Shown here: positions 1 to 7,107 of the stretch, piece by piece | Position numbering within the stretch: the first letter of the stretch is position 1 | Layout: every line of letters begins with the position of its first letter | NCBI GenBank assembly: GCA_963661535.1 | Contig: CAVLCC010000025.1 | Location: 1-29,558 of the forward strand | DNA: 29,558 nucleotides | From: CAVLCC01 sp963661535 | Lineage (GTDB): Bacteria; Actinomycetota; Coriobacteriia; Coriobacteriales; CADBOM01 | Direction of reading: 5' to 3' | Notes under the pieces: model-generated | What the model was told of the DNA's origin: nothing | The model's input: the letters and a program-made list of their open reading frames with translations, nothing else | The model's database searches: none | Program-made: the position numbers and the translations under genes

Positions 1-359
<359 letters not shown>

Positions 360-537
360 AACTATTTTTTTCTAACGCCTTTGGGTTAGATTAATCAGTT
401 TAGATTTTGGAAAAGTTTTTACGTATCCTTTTACGCTCTTTTCACTTTTATCCATTTGTTCTAGATTTTAAAAATTTAAAACAAATAAGGAATTGGCTTT
501 GCTTAAATCTTTGTTTTAGAGTCATTCGGTTCTTATT

Positions 538-615
538 CACAAAAACTACTTTTGAAAAGTAGATTTTGTGTCCTATTATTCCTCGCTGACAGACCGAATG
601 CACTAGCTGTCAGCG
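538..615 (-). other. two perfect or near-perfect hairpins in the 16S leader
   Basis: Hairpin one pairs CTACTTTT (546-553) with AAAAGTAG (555-562) and extends, past one A-A mismatch, with CACAAAA (538-544) and TTTTGTG (564-570). Hairpin two pairs CGCTGACAG (584-592) with CTGTCAGCG (607-615) around a 14-nt loop. Both lie inside the inferred rRNA leader, where antitermination and RNase III processing elements normally sit. Their exact role is not shown by the sequence. The A+T-rich remainder of 360-890 holds no gene. Confidence 0.6.
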
Positions 616-713
616 TCGGTATCCAGTTTTCAAGGTGCCTTATGCTTACTCTTATTTTTTGAGCTTGCTTCGCGCTTAATTTGGTTGGTGCCGTGTCAAG
701 CGCGCAAGTAGAT

Positions 714-742
714 ATATTACTTATGCAAGATACTCACGTCAA
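714..742 (-). promoter_or_regulatory. sigma70-type promoter of the rRNA operon
   Basis: On the minus strand, TTGACG (742-737) is followed after exactly 17 nt by TAATAT (719-714). Transcription would start near 707, giving a leader of about 350 nt before the 16S 5' end, a normal arrangement for rRNA operons. No second promoter of similar quality is visible closer to the 16S gene; a TTGACA at about 700 has no -10 partner. Confidence 0.75.
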
Positions 743-821
743 TAACAAAATTAAAATTTGCAAAAATTGGTGGTAAACGGTTTTTGCCCGATTATTTGAC
801 AGAGATGCTGCATTGTTTTTA

Positions 822-851
822 TTAGGGGAAATGCTTGCATACTTCCCCTAA
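822..851. terminator. hairpin between bioY and the rRNA promoter
   Basis: TTAGGGGAA (822-830) pairs with TTCCCCTAA (843-851), with ATGC/GCAT pairing further inside. It sits downstream of the bioY stop codon and upstream of the rRNA promoter, the right place for a terminator of bioY. Neither strand has a strong U-run after the stem, so termination is an inference from position. Confidence 0.45.
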
Positions 852-891
852 ATTTGCGTTATTTAGCGAGCAATTCTTTAATTTATGCAAA

Positions 892-1476
892 CTATGCGCG
901 CACAGTTTTTAATGCTCCTAGAAGTTTTACCACTGAAATTGCAAGTGCAATTTTAATTGCATCTGGAACAATAAAAGGTGCTACGCATACAGACATAACA
1001 TAGAACATGTCTGCTCCCGAGATGCATACAAACCAGATTGTTCCGAATGCATAACAAATTGCTAGTCCTGCAAGCATTGCTAAAGCCATGACATGGATTC
1101 TTTTGCCAAACTTTTGAATAATTGCACCAGTTACAACTGTACTTAGAATAAAGCCAACTATATATCCTCCAGTTGCGCCCATTATTGCTGCGCTTCCTCC
1201 AATAAAGCCTGAGAAAAGTGGAAGTCCTACAAATCCAAGCGCTATGTAAGATGTAACAGCTATTGTTCCTCGTTTTGGTCCCAAAATTGCAGCAGCCAAA
1301 AATACAACTAGAGTTTGTAGGGTTACAGGGACAGGTCCTACAGGAATTTTTATCCATGCACTTGTGCTAAGCAGCAATACAAAAAGTGCGATTGATGCAA
1401 TGCTCGATGCCAGAGTCTGGTTTTTTGCAACACCAGCCGTGCTTTGAGCTTTTGAACTTAGACTTTGCGTGGTCAT
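892..1476 (-). CDS. bioY: Biotin transporter BioY (ECF S component)
   Basis: BioY is the membrane protein that captures biotin for an energy-coupling-factor transporter; it works alone or with the general EcfA/EcfT module, which is not in this window. The 194-residue length and about six hydrophobic segments fit the family. After a polar 25-residue N terminus come family-like motifs: WIKIPVGPVPVTLQTLVVFL (about 41-60), LGPKRGTIAV, and GFIGGSAAIMGATGGYI (about 90-106). The ATG at 1476 has a GAGG Shine-Dalgarno about 6 nt upstream. A long inverted repeat about 43-76 bases upstream resembles a BirA operator, so biotin repression is likely. No biotin synthesis genes are nearby, which suggests salvage of external biotin. 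Confidence 0.93.
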   Translation of the reverse strand: MTTQSLSSKAQSTAGVAKNQTLASSIASIALFVLLLSTSAWIKIPVGPVPVTLQTLVVFLAAAILGPKRGTIAVTSYIALGFVGLPLFSGFIGGSAAIMGATGGYIVGFILSTVVTGAIIQKFGKRIHVMALAMLAGLAICYAFGTIWFVCISGADMFYVMSVCVAPFIVPDAIKIALAISVVKLLGALKTVRA

Positions 1477-1518
1477 GAGTGCCTCGTTTCTTATATTATG
1501 TTGGATATTTTGTTTTGA

Positions 1519-1552
1519 ATTGTCACAAAAATTTGTGGTTCATTGTGACAAT
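1519..1552. promoter_or_regulatory. BirA-like operator upstream of bioY
   Basis: ATTGTCACAA (1519-1528) and TTGTGACAAT (1543-1552) form a perfect 10-bp inverted repeat with a 14-nt spacer. Known BirA sites are about 9-bp half-sites of the TTGTNNACC type separated by 14 to 16 nt. The outer-to-outer length of 32 bp matches, with a C where most BirA half-sites have A or T. Position just upstream of bioY supports the call. A TetR-type regulator is the alternative. Confidence 0.6.
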
Positions 1553-1653
1553 CTGCTTTTTACAATAAACTAACTTGGGACAAATTTCTCCTACATATAT
1601 ATATGTGTAAGCTAAAGGGGTATGCAATCTCGGGGAGAGTGGAGTGCAAGTAT

Positions 1654-1726
1654 TTGCTCATGAAATTGTGAGTCGACTCCAAACAAGCTCCTAATCTGCC
1701 CCCAATCAACGACTATCCATGAGCAA
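1654..1726. other. inverted repeat in the bioY-mntR intergenic region
   Basis: TTGCTCATG (1654-1662) and CATGAGCAA (1718-1726) are perfect 9-bp complements about 55 nt apart, and inside them lies the palindrome AGTCGACT near 1671. The region 1553-1934 shows no convincing gene: a 92-codon minus-strand frame here has no ribosome binding site and no family resemblance. A structured leader RNA is possible but not demonstrated. Confidence 0.3.
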
Positions 1727-1853
1727 CAAATATTTATTGGAGAGTATATAAAATCTCTTCCATATATATGCCAATAATCTATGCACACAGATTGATCGCA
1801 GAGTTTGCCAAATGCAACTTGCGCAAGGCATAATAGAATCTTGTGTATATTTT

Positions 1854-1883
1854 TTGCAACAAGCTCTAAGATATATTTATAGT
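1854..1883 (+). promoter_or_regulatory. candidate promoter for the DtxR/MntR-type regulator
   Basis: TTGCAA (1854-1859) and TATAGT (1878-1883) are separated by 18 nt and point to the gene starting at 1935. Just downstream, TTAG (1900-1903) and CTAA (1913-1916) form a small inverted repeat with a span close to DtxR-family boxes, which would allow autoregulation; this last point is speculative. Confidence 0.4.
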
Positions 1884-1934
1884 TGCACACTAAAATGCAT
1901 TAGAAACCATAACTAATTTTTTGGAGATAGAATT

Positions 1935-2351
1935 ATGCGCGAAGAACTGCGAATGACTCAGGCTAACGAGGATTATCTCGAGGCAATTTATGAGCTAGCT
2001 GGATCTATAGAGACACCAGTTCGCAGCATCGACTTGGCAAATAAACTAGACGTTTCAAAGGCAAGCGTTAATAAAGCAGTGTCGATACTTAGAGATCATC
2101 AATATGTTGAACAAGAGCCTTACGGTGATATCTATCTCACTAAAAAGGGAATGGACTATGGCAGATCGGTATTTAAAAGGCATAAGCTTTTGTTTCACTT
2201 TTTGATGGATGTATTGGGCGTTGAGCCCACGATAGCAGAAGAAGAAGCTTGCAAAATGGAACATGCAATTAGTGATGATACTCTCACGCGGTGGATTAAC
2301 TATATGGAGAATAATGTTCCAGAAGCAGTTGCGGCTGCTCGCATAAAGTAG
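1935..2351 (+). CDS. DtxR/MntR-family metal-dependent transcriptional regulator
   Basis: A 138-residue cytoplasmic DNA-binding protein. Residues about 7-70 are the winged helix: QANEDYLEAIYEL, then the recognition region LANKLDVSKASVNKAVSIL and the wing GDIYLTKKG. Residues 75-130 are the metal-binding dimerisation part, with RHKLLFHFLMDVLG and EEEACKMEHAISD, which carry the His, Cys and Glu ligands of the DtxR/MntR fold. No C-terminal SH3-like domain is present, so it is MntR-length rather than DtxR-length. Such proteins repress manganese or iron uptake genes when metal is bound. The ATG at 1935 has GGAGAT at good spacing; a second ATG at 1953 fits the usual family start but has a weaker site. 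Its targets are not shown here. Confidence 0.9.
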   Translation: MREELRMTQANEDYLEAIYELAGSIETPVRSIDLANKLDVSKASVNKAVSILRDHQYVEQEPYGDIYLTKKGMDYGRSVFKRHKLLFHFLMDVLGVEPTIAEEEACKMEHAISDDTLTRWINYMENNVPEAVAAARIK

Positions 2352-2467
2352 GCTACGGCTTAATTCTATTTAATACCGCAGATGTATATTTTTCGTTATT
2401 TGAGCGGTTTTAATATTCTTTGCACTCAAATTTGCGCTTACTGTCTTGTATAGTGAGTTTAAAGTTG

Positions 2468-2494
2468 CGCACAATAAGGGTATGGGTGTGTGCG
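2468..2494. promoter_or_regulatory. inverted repeat upstream of the TetR-family gene
   Basis: CGCACA (2468-2473) and TGTGCG (2489-2494) are inverted half-sites 15 nt apart, about 70 bp before the TetR-type start codon. TetR-family proteins commonly bind such sites at their own promoters. The link is by position only. Confidence 0.3.
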
Positions 2495-2563
2495 TTAACA
2501 TTCGCTAGAATATTTTTTTAAACATTACCAAACAATATGCTTGGGGGTAGTCAGGAGAAAAAG

Positions 2564-3214
2564 ATGGTTAACTATGCAAATGGCGTTGAAACACGTAGCA
2601 TTATTGTGGATACGTGCAAAAAGCTCTTTATGGAAAAAGGCTACAAGAACACGACTTATTCTGAGATTTATAAAGTTGCAATGGTAAATCCTGGAACAAT
2701 TGCTCACCATTTTGGAAATAAGCGCAATATTGCGTCGATGCTCTACGATGAATTTATGAAAAAGTTAACCGAGCTTGCCTTTTCTCTTTTTCCTAATGAA
2801 GATGATATGCAAAAAGCATTTTTGGGCTTGGGATTGCACAGAAAGCTGATTTATGAAAACGCATCATATAGAAGATTTATGATGGAGTTTATGCTTGATG
2901 ATCTTGCAAATGATGATGAGTCGCGCTTTTTGGATACTGGGTATGCTGCTTATCGCACAACTGCAGAAAAAGTTGGAAACGATAAGGCAGACTTTTTGTT
3001 TGTTGCCTACAAAGGTATTGAAGCTGCTGTGGACGCATACTACGGTCGTCATCCAGAAAAGCATACTTTTGAGCAAGTTTATTCGTTTTATTTGAGTATG
3101 TATTTTGGATATCTTCCAACTAATGAGGTTGAAGAGCGCACGCAAAAAGCTATTGAGCAGCTTTCGGGGCTTAAGCTTGATATTATTGATTTTAACCCTG
3201 TGATTGAGAAGTAA
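2564..3214 (+). CDS. TetR/AcrR-family transcriptional regulator
   Basis: A 216-residue regulator. The N-terminal 55 residues have the TetR helix-turn-helix pattern: ETRSIIVDTCKKLFMEKGY, NTTYSEIYKVAMVNPGTIAH and HFGNKRNIASMLY. The C-terminal 150 residues are helical, variable and presumably bind the inducer; no ligand can be inferred. An ATG lies further upstream at 2537, but the ATG at 2564 has AGGAG 6 nt before it and gives the normal family length, so it is preferred. The gene is convergent with trmD, 10 nt from its stop codon, with no terminator between. No transporter or enzyme that it might control lies next to it apart from the preceding DtxR-type regulator. Confidence 0.85.
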   Translation: MVNYANGVETRSIIVDTCKKLFMEKGYKNTTYSEIYKVAMVNPGTIAHHFGNKRNIASMLYDEFMKKLTELAFSLFPNEDDMQKAFLGLGLHRKLIYENASYRRFMMEFMLDDLANDDESRFLDTGYAAYRTTAEKVGNDKADFLFVAYKGIEAAVDAYYGRHPEKHTFEQVYSFYLSMYFGYLPTNEVEERTQKAIEQLSGLKLDIIDFNPVIEK

Positions 3215-3224
3215 TCTGTTTGAT

Positions 3225-3989
3225 TTATGCCTCTTGATTGTGCTGGTTTTGTTGATTTTGCTTACACTCTTGCATTATTGAGGTTGCAAGTTCTAGCTCG
3301 TCTTGAGTAAGTTTTGCAGAAGAAATCATATCGGGACGATGCTTGGCCGTGATTTTTATTGACTGTTCTCGTCGCCAGCTGGCTATTTTGCCATGATTGC
3401 CAGAAAGCAAAATTTCTGGAACATCCATGCCTCTATAGCTAGCTGGACGTGTATATTGCGGATATTCCAACAGTCCTTCTGTAGAAAACGACTCACTTTG
3501 AGCCGACTGTTCATCTCCCAAAACACCAGGAATAAGCCTGCAAATTGCATCTGTCATTACCATTGCAGGAAGCTCGCCTCCGGTAAGAACAAAATCTCCT
3601 ATCGAAAAACACCTGTCTGCCAGCGTGTATACGCGCTGGTCAAAACCCTCGTAGTGACCGCATACAAAAATAATGCGCTCTTTATGCGACAGCTCCTCTG
3701 CTGCATGTTGTGTAAAAGGCTCACCTGTAGGGGAGGTAAAAATTACGGTTGCAGGCTCTGTGCTTAGCAAGTCATCCATGGCCTCAAAAATGGGTTCTGC
3801 TTTCATTAGAAGACCAGGACCTCCGCCATAGGGTTCGTCGTCTGTTGTTCTGTGGAGATCATGAGTCCAATCTCGTAGATTGTGCGCCTTAAACTCCAGA
3901 TGGCCGCTTTGCTGTGCGCGATTCATAATTGACGCGCCCATCACACTATCAAACATATCTGGAAATGTTGTTAAGACTTCTATTTTCAT
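3225..3989 (-). CDS. trmD: tRNA (guanine-37-N1)-methyltransferase
   Basis: TrmD methylates N1 of G37 in tRNAs from S-adenosylmethionine, preventing frameshifting. The 254-residue protein begins with the family signature MKIEVLTTFPDMFDSV. It contains the substrate region DDEPYGGGPGLLMKAEPI (about 50-67), the SAM-binding trefoil-knot segments FVCGHYEGFDQRV (about 109-121) and SIGDFVLTGGELPAMVMTDA (about 130-149), and the C-terminal GNHGKIASWRREQSIK motif. The last 20 residues are Gln/Asn-rich and unlikely to matter for catalysis. It is the last gene of the rpsP-khpA-rimM-trmD block, 71 nt after rimM; no strong Shine-Dalgarno precedes it. Confidence 0.97.
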   Translation of the reverse strand: MKIEVLTTFPDMFDSVMGASIMNRAQQSGHLEFKAHNLRDWTHDLHRTTDDEPYGGGPGLLMKAEPIFEAMDDLLSTEPATVIFTSPTGEPFTQHAAEELSHKERIIFVCGHYEGFDQRVYTLADRCFSIGDFVLTGGELPAMVMTDAICRLIPGVLGDEQSAQSESFSTEGLLEYPQYTRPASYRGMDVPEILLSGNHGKIASWRREQSIKITAKHRPDMISSAKLTQDELELATSIMQECKQNQQNQHNQEA

Positions 3990-4060
3990 GGTTGCGCTAT
4001 CTTTTTGATGTCTGGCGTTTTGAGGTGTTGTTGCCTAGTGTTTGTGTGTGCCGATAACTT

Positions 4061-4642
4061 TTATTTGTTCAGATTTGCAAGTTCATCTGTGATTTTTGTA
4101 TAGATGATGTTTGCGTTTTCGTCATAGTCGCTTACATACTCGTCTACAAGTGGAATCATATATTTATCGGGATATTCTGGAGTGCCAACAAACAAGAGTG
4201 CTTGCATTGAGTTAACAGTCACATCGCAAACTTGCCCTAAGTCGCCCAATCTGCAATCTATTACGTTTGCTCCTACTAAAAGCGAGGGGTCGTCTTCTTC
4301 AACCAAGTCGTCTAGCTCATCGCATGCGACCAAGCAAAACCTACCAACTAAATCAAATGCTTGTATTGAATTTGAACAGCCTTCAAAGCGCACGCCAAAC
4401 GCGTCGCCAACTTCTCTAACCTGGACAACTTGAGCTGATCTTAGCCCAACCATTTTTGGCGGATTTAGATAAACAAACATTCCTTTTTGAAGCAAAAAGG
4501 GAAGGTCGTCGATTGGCTCGACTTTTACCTCCCCATCTTTTCCAATTTTGCCTACTACACGGGCAACATATTTGAATTTTGTATGCTCTTTTAAGCTGTT
4601 GTTCACTGTAGAGTTATCGAGAGTGTTGGGTTGATTGTTCAT
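4061..4642 (-). CDS. rimM: Ribosome maturation factor RimM
   Basis: RimM binds protein uS19 and helps assemble the 30S head. The N-terminal RimM domain is at about residues 22-100 (YVARVVGKIGKDGEVKVEP, then GMFVYLNPP and GVRFEGCSNSIQAFDLVG). The C-terminal PRC-barrel is at about 120-190 (NVIDCRLGDLGQVCDVTVN, PLVDEYVSDYDENANIIY). At 193 residues it is slightly longer than average because of a polar, Asn/Thr-rich N-terminal extension of about 20 residues. The usual GxHGxxGEVKV motif is reduced to GKIGKDGEVKV. No clear Shine-Dalgarno is visible before the ATG at 4642, so translation may depend on upstream khpA, 75 nt away. Confidence 0.92.
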   Translation of the reverse strand: MNNQPNTLDNSTVNNSLKEHTKFKYVARVVGKIGKDGEVKVEPIDDLPFLLQKGMFVYLNPPKMVGLRSAQVVQVREVGDAFGVRFEGCSNSIQAFDLVGRFCLVACDELDDLVEEDDPSLLVGANVIDCRLGDLGQVCDVTVNSMQALLFVGTPEYPDKYMIPLVDEYVSDYDENANIIYTKITDELANLNK

Positions 4643-4717
4643 GATCTAAGCATCAAGTTGTGTGAAGTAAACCATGGGCACAAAAGCGAATGCTTGCGAG
4701 GCTGCTTTTTTGCTCTG

Positions 4718-4960
4718 CTATCCCAAAACCTCAACCTCAACAGGAAAGTTTGCAGAAGCCCTAGCCAGAGCACGAATGGCGTTGATTATCCTACCTTGGC
4801 GTCCAATAATCTTGCCAGTCTCGTCCGAATTAACCGAAACCTCTACGCAAAGGGTTGCATCTTCTGTTTTAGAAACCACCGAGACACTTTCTTGGTCATC
4901 TACAAGAGACCTAACTAGCATCTCTACTAATTGTGAAGTTGATTCTTTGGTTTTTGGCAT
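4718..4960 (-). CDS. khpA: RNA-binding protein KhpA (KH domain)
   Basis: This is the small KH-domain protein usually found between rpsP and rimM, which forms an RNA-binding complex with KhpB/Jag. The frame can be read from a TTG at 4972, but the ATG at 4960 has GGAG 6 nt upstream and gives 80 residues, the usual size. The KH core includes the loop GKIIGRQGRIINAIRALAR (GxxG), followed by a short beta strand with VEVEVLG at the end. It lies 173 nt downstream of rpsP; that gap holds no recognisable feature. Confidence 0.93.
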   Translation of the reverse strand: MPKTKESTSQLVEMLVRSLVDDQESVSVVSKTEDATLCVEVSVNSDETGKIIGRQGRIINAIRALARASANFPVEVEVLG

Positions 4961-5133
4961 GACACTCTCCAACCGCTCTTGTCAAACCTGCACTAAATCT
5001 AGTTTACGTAACTTCGATCAAATAATACGAGACTGTTTTATGCGTTATATGCAAAAGCCTTGCGCTATTTGCTCTTCGCTACAATTCTACAAATCACACA
5101 TTGTAACTTATGGGTCAATCTCTCAAAAAAAGA

Positions 5134-5502
5134 CTACTCTGCTGGAGCCTCTTCAGCTTCTTCGCCCTCAGCTGGTGCTGCAGCTGCCTGCGCCGCTGCG
5201 GCTGCCTTTGCTTGTGCTTTCTTTGAAGGAGCTTTCTTTGAAGGATCAGCTGCTACAGGTCCGCCATCTTTAGCAATTTTGACCAAACGTGCAACCGTGT
5301 CAGTTGGTTGAGCACCTTTTGAAACCCACTCATCAATAAGATCTAGATCAAGATTGATAAGTTTTGGATTTGTATTTGGATTGTAGCGTCCTACTTCGCA
5401 GATAAAACGACCATCGCGAGGTGAACGTCCATCAGCTACAACAACACGGTAGTATGGATACTTTTTTGCGCCATGACGCGCAAGACGAATCTTAACAGCC
5501 AA
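5134..5502 (-). CDS. rpsP: Small ribosomal subunit protein bS16
   Basis: The conserved N-terminal sequence is VKIRLARHGAKKYPYYRVVV, followed by ADGRSPRDGRFICEVGRYNP. The reading frame is open up to 5649, but the family start is only reached at a TTG codon at 5502, preceded by AAAGGAG at ideal spacing; residues before this have no bS16 character. This gives 122 residues. The last 40 residues (AKAAAAAQAAAAPAEGEEAE and flanks) form a Lys/Ala/Glu-rich tail, a common feature of actinobacterial bS16. It is the first gene of the rpsP-khpA-rimM-trmD block. Confidence 0.95.
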   Translation of the reverse strand: MAVKIRLARHGAKKYPYYRVVVADGRSPRDGRFICEVGRYNPNTNPKLINLDLDLIDEWVSKGAQPTDTVARLVKIAKDGGPVAADPSKKAPSKKAQAKAAAAAQAAAAPAEGEEAEEAPAE

Positions 5503-5838
5503 GGTAATCTCCTTTATATCTTCTATACTTATAACTGCTTTTATATTATGTTGATTGCGCACGCCATAGAACTGATTGTTGTATATACAAATTCGCGAGC
5601 CCGTTGACATGCAAAAGCAGATTTTACTGCACAATAATAATGCTAGCAAGTATGCAATCTACCGAGAGGACTTTTGTTTTATTTATCTGGTGCATTTAAC
5701 TGGTCGTTTGGCTGGTCGGGGTTTGAATGTTGGTAATAGTTTGCATTTTTGTTGACGTAATGTTTACTGCTGCGTTTTGACTCTTCTGTTGGGTCTGTGC
5801 CCTGCTCATTCACAAATTAACTATGCCGTTTTATGCCG

Positions 5839-5868
5839 TTGACCCGCTCTTTTAGTGCACGCTACAAA
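5839..5868 (+). promoter_or_regulatory. candidate promoter of infC-rpmI-rplT
   Basis: TTGACC (5839-5844) and TACAAA (5863-5868) lie 18 nt apart, upstream of a structured leader. Transcription would start near 5875, about 320 nt before the infC start codon. A direct repeat ATGCCGTT occurs just upstream at 5823-5830 and 5833-5840. Other TTGAC-like hexamers near 5750 and 5776 have poorer -10 partners. The stretch 5503-5838 otherwise shows no gene. Confidence 0.5.
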
Positions 5869-5908
5869 TGTGTTATAAAAGCAAGCGTGTTGCCTGCCGT
5901 ATACTTTA

Positions 5909-5981
5909 ACAGCTTCGAGAGCCAATAGGCTCCATAAAGTGGGGCGCAAAGCCTCCACCTTGCGGCGCGTTTAGCAGCTGT
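5909..5981 (+). ncRNA. structured leader RNA upstream of infC (cis-regulatory candidate)
   Basis: A closing stem pairs ACAGCT (5909-5914) with AGCTGT (5976-5981). Inside are a perfect hairpin GAGCC (5919-5923)/GGCTC (5928-5932) with an AATA loop, and a second hairpin GTGGGG (5939-5944)/CTCCAC (5953-5958) with loop CGCAAAGC. The loop bases CGCAA (5945-5949) can instead pair with TTGCG (5960-5964), so two exclusive folds exist. An intrinsic terminator follows at 6035. By context this is a candidate ribosomal-protein leader sensed by L20, as known for infC-rpmI-rplT operons in other bacteria. The GCGCAAAGCC string recalls GEMM riboswitches, but their other conserved parts are missing. Confidence 0.55.
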
Positions 5982-6034
5982 CTGGTAAGATGAAAATAAT
6001 TTTTCTACTTGTGATCAAGTGGTCAAGTTTTCTT

Positions 6035-6069
6035 GCCCTAGTTGTTTTTATTGCGTCTAGGGCATTTTT
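6035..6069 (+). terminator. intrinsic terminator inside the infC leader
   Basis: GCCCTAG (6035-6041) pairs perfectly with CTAGGGC (6057-6063), followed by ATTTTTG. The position, about 125 nt before the infC start and after the structured leader RNA, suggests premature termination control. Nothing upstream on this strand needs a terminator, since rpsP is transcribed the other way. A short hairpin CTACTTG/CAAGTGG at about 6005-6022 lies just before it and could be part of an antiterminator. Confidence 0.7.
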
Positions 6070-6194
6070 GTTGTTTAGACAAAAGTTGCTAATGCAAAGT
6101 GGTACAAAGCCATGGGCTGGCCAAAATGCACCCGCTTTAGAGCATGTAAATTAGATGGAAAACCCATAGAGATCGATTTCGGAGGTGAATTGAT

Positions 6195-6791
6195 ATTAGT
6201 ACTCAGGAGTCCAGGATCAACGATCAGATCAGGGCAAAGCAATGTCGTCTTATAGGGGTTGATGGATCCCAACTAGGTATTTTTGAGATTAGGGATGCAC
6301 TTCATGTTGCAGAGAGTCAGGGTTACGACCTCGTCGAGATTGCTCCAAATGCCGAACCACCTGTATGCAGGGTAATGGACTACGGCAAATACAAGTATGA
6401 ACAAGAGGTTAAAGCCAAGCATGCCAGAAAAAACCAGGCAAAAGCAGAGGTTAAGGAAATGAAGTTTCGTCCCAAAATTGGTGACGGAGACTACGAGACA
6501 AAGAAGCGTCACGTTATTCGTTTTCTTGAATCAGGTGCCAAGGTTAAAGTAACTATCATGTTTCGTGGCAGAGAGATGGCTCACCCCGAGCAGGGTCTTG
6601 TGATTTTAGACAGGCTCGCACAAGACCTCGAAGAAATTGCAACTGTTGAAAACAAACCAAAACTTGAGGGACGCAACATGCACATGATGTTTGGTCCTCT
6701 AAGAAAAAAGGGTGGTAGCAAAAAATCAAAGAATGACAGCGCTGCCAAACAGGTTGCAAACGATAACGATAAAGACGTCAAATCTGAGTAA
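6195..6791 (+). CDS. infC: Translation initiation factor IF-3, AUU start codon
   Basis: IF-3 binds the 30S subunit, blocks 50S joining and discriminates against non-standard start codons. The N domain starts with STQESRINDQIRAKQCRLIG, followed by QLGIFEIRDALHVAESQGYD and the linker ending PVCRVMDYGKYKYEQ. The C domain follows (VKEMKFRPKIGDGDYETKKR, VKVTIMFRGREMAHPEQG). The frame closes upstream at a TGA (6186-6188) and contains no ATG, GTG or TTG before the conserved N domain. The only sensible start is ATT at 6195, 9 nt after GGAGG (6181-6185); another ATT at 6189 is too close. The AUU start is the classic infC autoregulation device. Length is 198 residues with a Lys/Asn/Asp-rich C-terminal tail. 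Confidence 0.95.
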   Translation: MSTQESRINDQIRAKQCRLIGVDGSQLGIFEIRDALHVAESQGYDLVEIAPNAEPPVCRVMDYGKYKYEQEVKAKHARKNQAKAEVKEMKFRPKIGDGDYETKKRHVIRFLESGAKVKVTIMFRGREMAHPEQGLVILDRLAQDLEEIATVENKPKLEGRNMHMMFGPLRKKGGSKKSKNDSAAKQVANDNDKDVKSE

Positions 6792-6832
6792 TGGATTTTC
6801 TACAAACACAATTATAGATTGGAGATTTGATT

Positions 6833-7030
6833 ATGCCTAAAATGAAGACACATAGAGGAACCGCTAAACGCATTAGAGTTACTGGTTCTGGCAAGCTTGT
6901 AAGAGGCAAAGGATATCACAGTCACATTTTGGAGAAGAAATCTCCAAAGCGCAAACGCAACATGCGTCATGAGACTGTGGTTGCAAAAGCAGACGAGAAG
7001 GTCTTAAAACGTAGCTTGGCTCTTCGCTAA
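6833..7030 (+). CDS. rpmI: Large ribosomal subunit protein bL35
   Basis: A 65-residue basic protein of the 50S subunit beginning MPKMKTHRGTAKRIRVTGSG, with the conserved KRKRNMRHETVV segment in the second half. GGAG at 6821-6824 lies 8 nt before the ATG at 6833, which also gives the exact family start. It follows infC by 41 nt and precedes rplT by 77 nt in the standard infC-rpmI-rplT order. Confidence 0.97.
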   Translation: MPKMKTHRGTAKRIRVTGSGKLVRGKGYHSHILEKKSPKRKRNMRHETVVAKADEKVLKRSLALR

Positions 7031-7107
7031 GGTTATGTAGAAATTTGCAAAGCATTTTAGATAAAAAGTAATTTAGAAATTTTAGTTTTTATTAGGAGTG
7101 ATTAAAT

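Noticed and set aside
796..824. TTGACA on the plus strand as a promoter
   Set aside because: The matching -10 (TTATTA) is weak and it would transcribe against bioY with no gene downstream.
1612..1890. 92-codon minus-strand frame between bioY and the DtxR/MntR-type gene
   Set aside because: GTG start without a ribosome binding site, no family resemblance, overlaps the likely promoter of the regulator.
5503..5649. N-terminal extension of bS16 (open frame to 5649)
   Set aside because: The residues have no bS16 character, and a TTG with AAAGGAG at perfect spacing marks the family start at 5502.
5909..5981. c-di-GMP (GEMM-I) riboswitch because of GGGGCGCAAAGCCTCC
   Set aside because: The GGCAAACC block with its GNRA hairpin and the 3' AGC-GG-GCCG part are missing; infC is not a usual target.
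5875..6190. T-box, SRP RNA, RNase P RNA or tmRNA in the infC leader
   Set aside because: None of their signature sequences (TGGNACC, GGAAGGAAGC-type SRP loop, RNase P core, tmRNA ends) is present.
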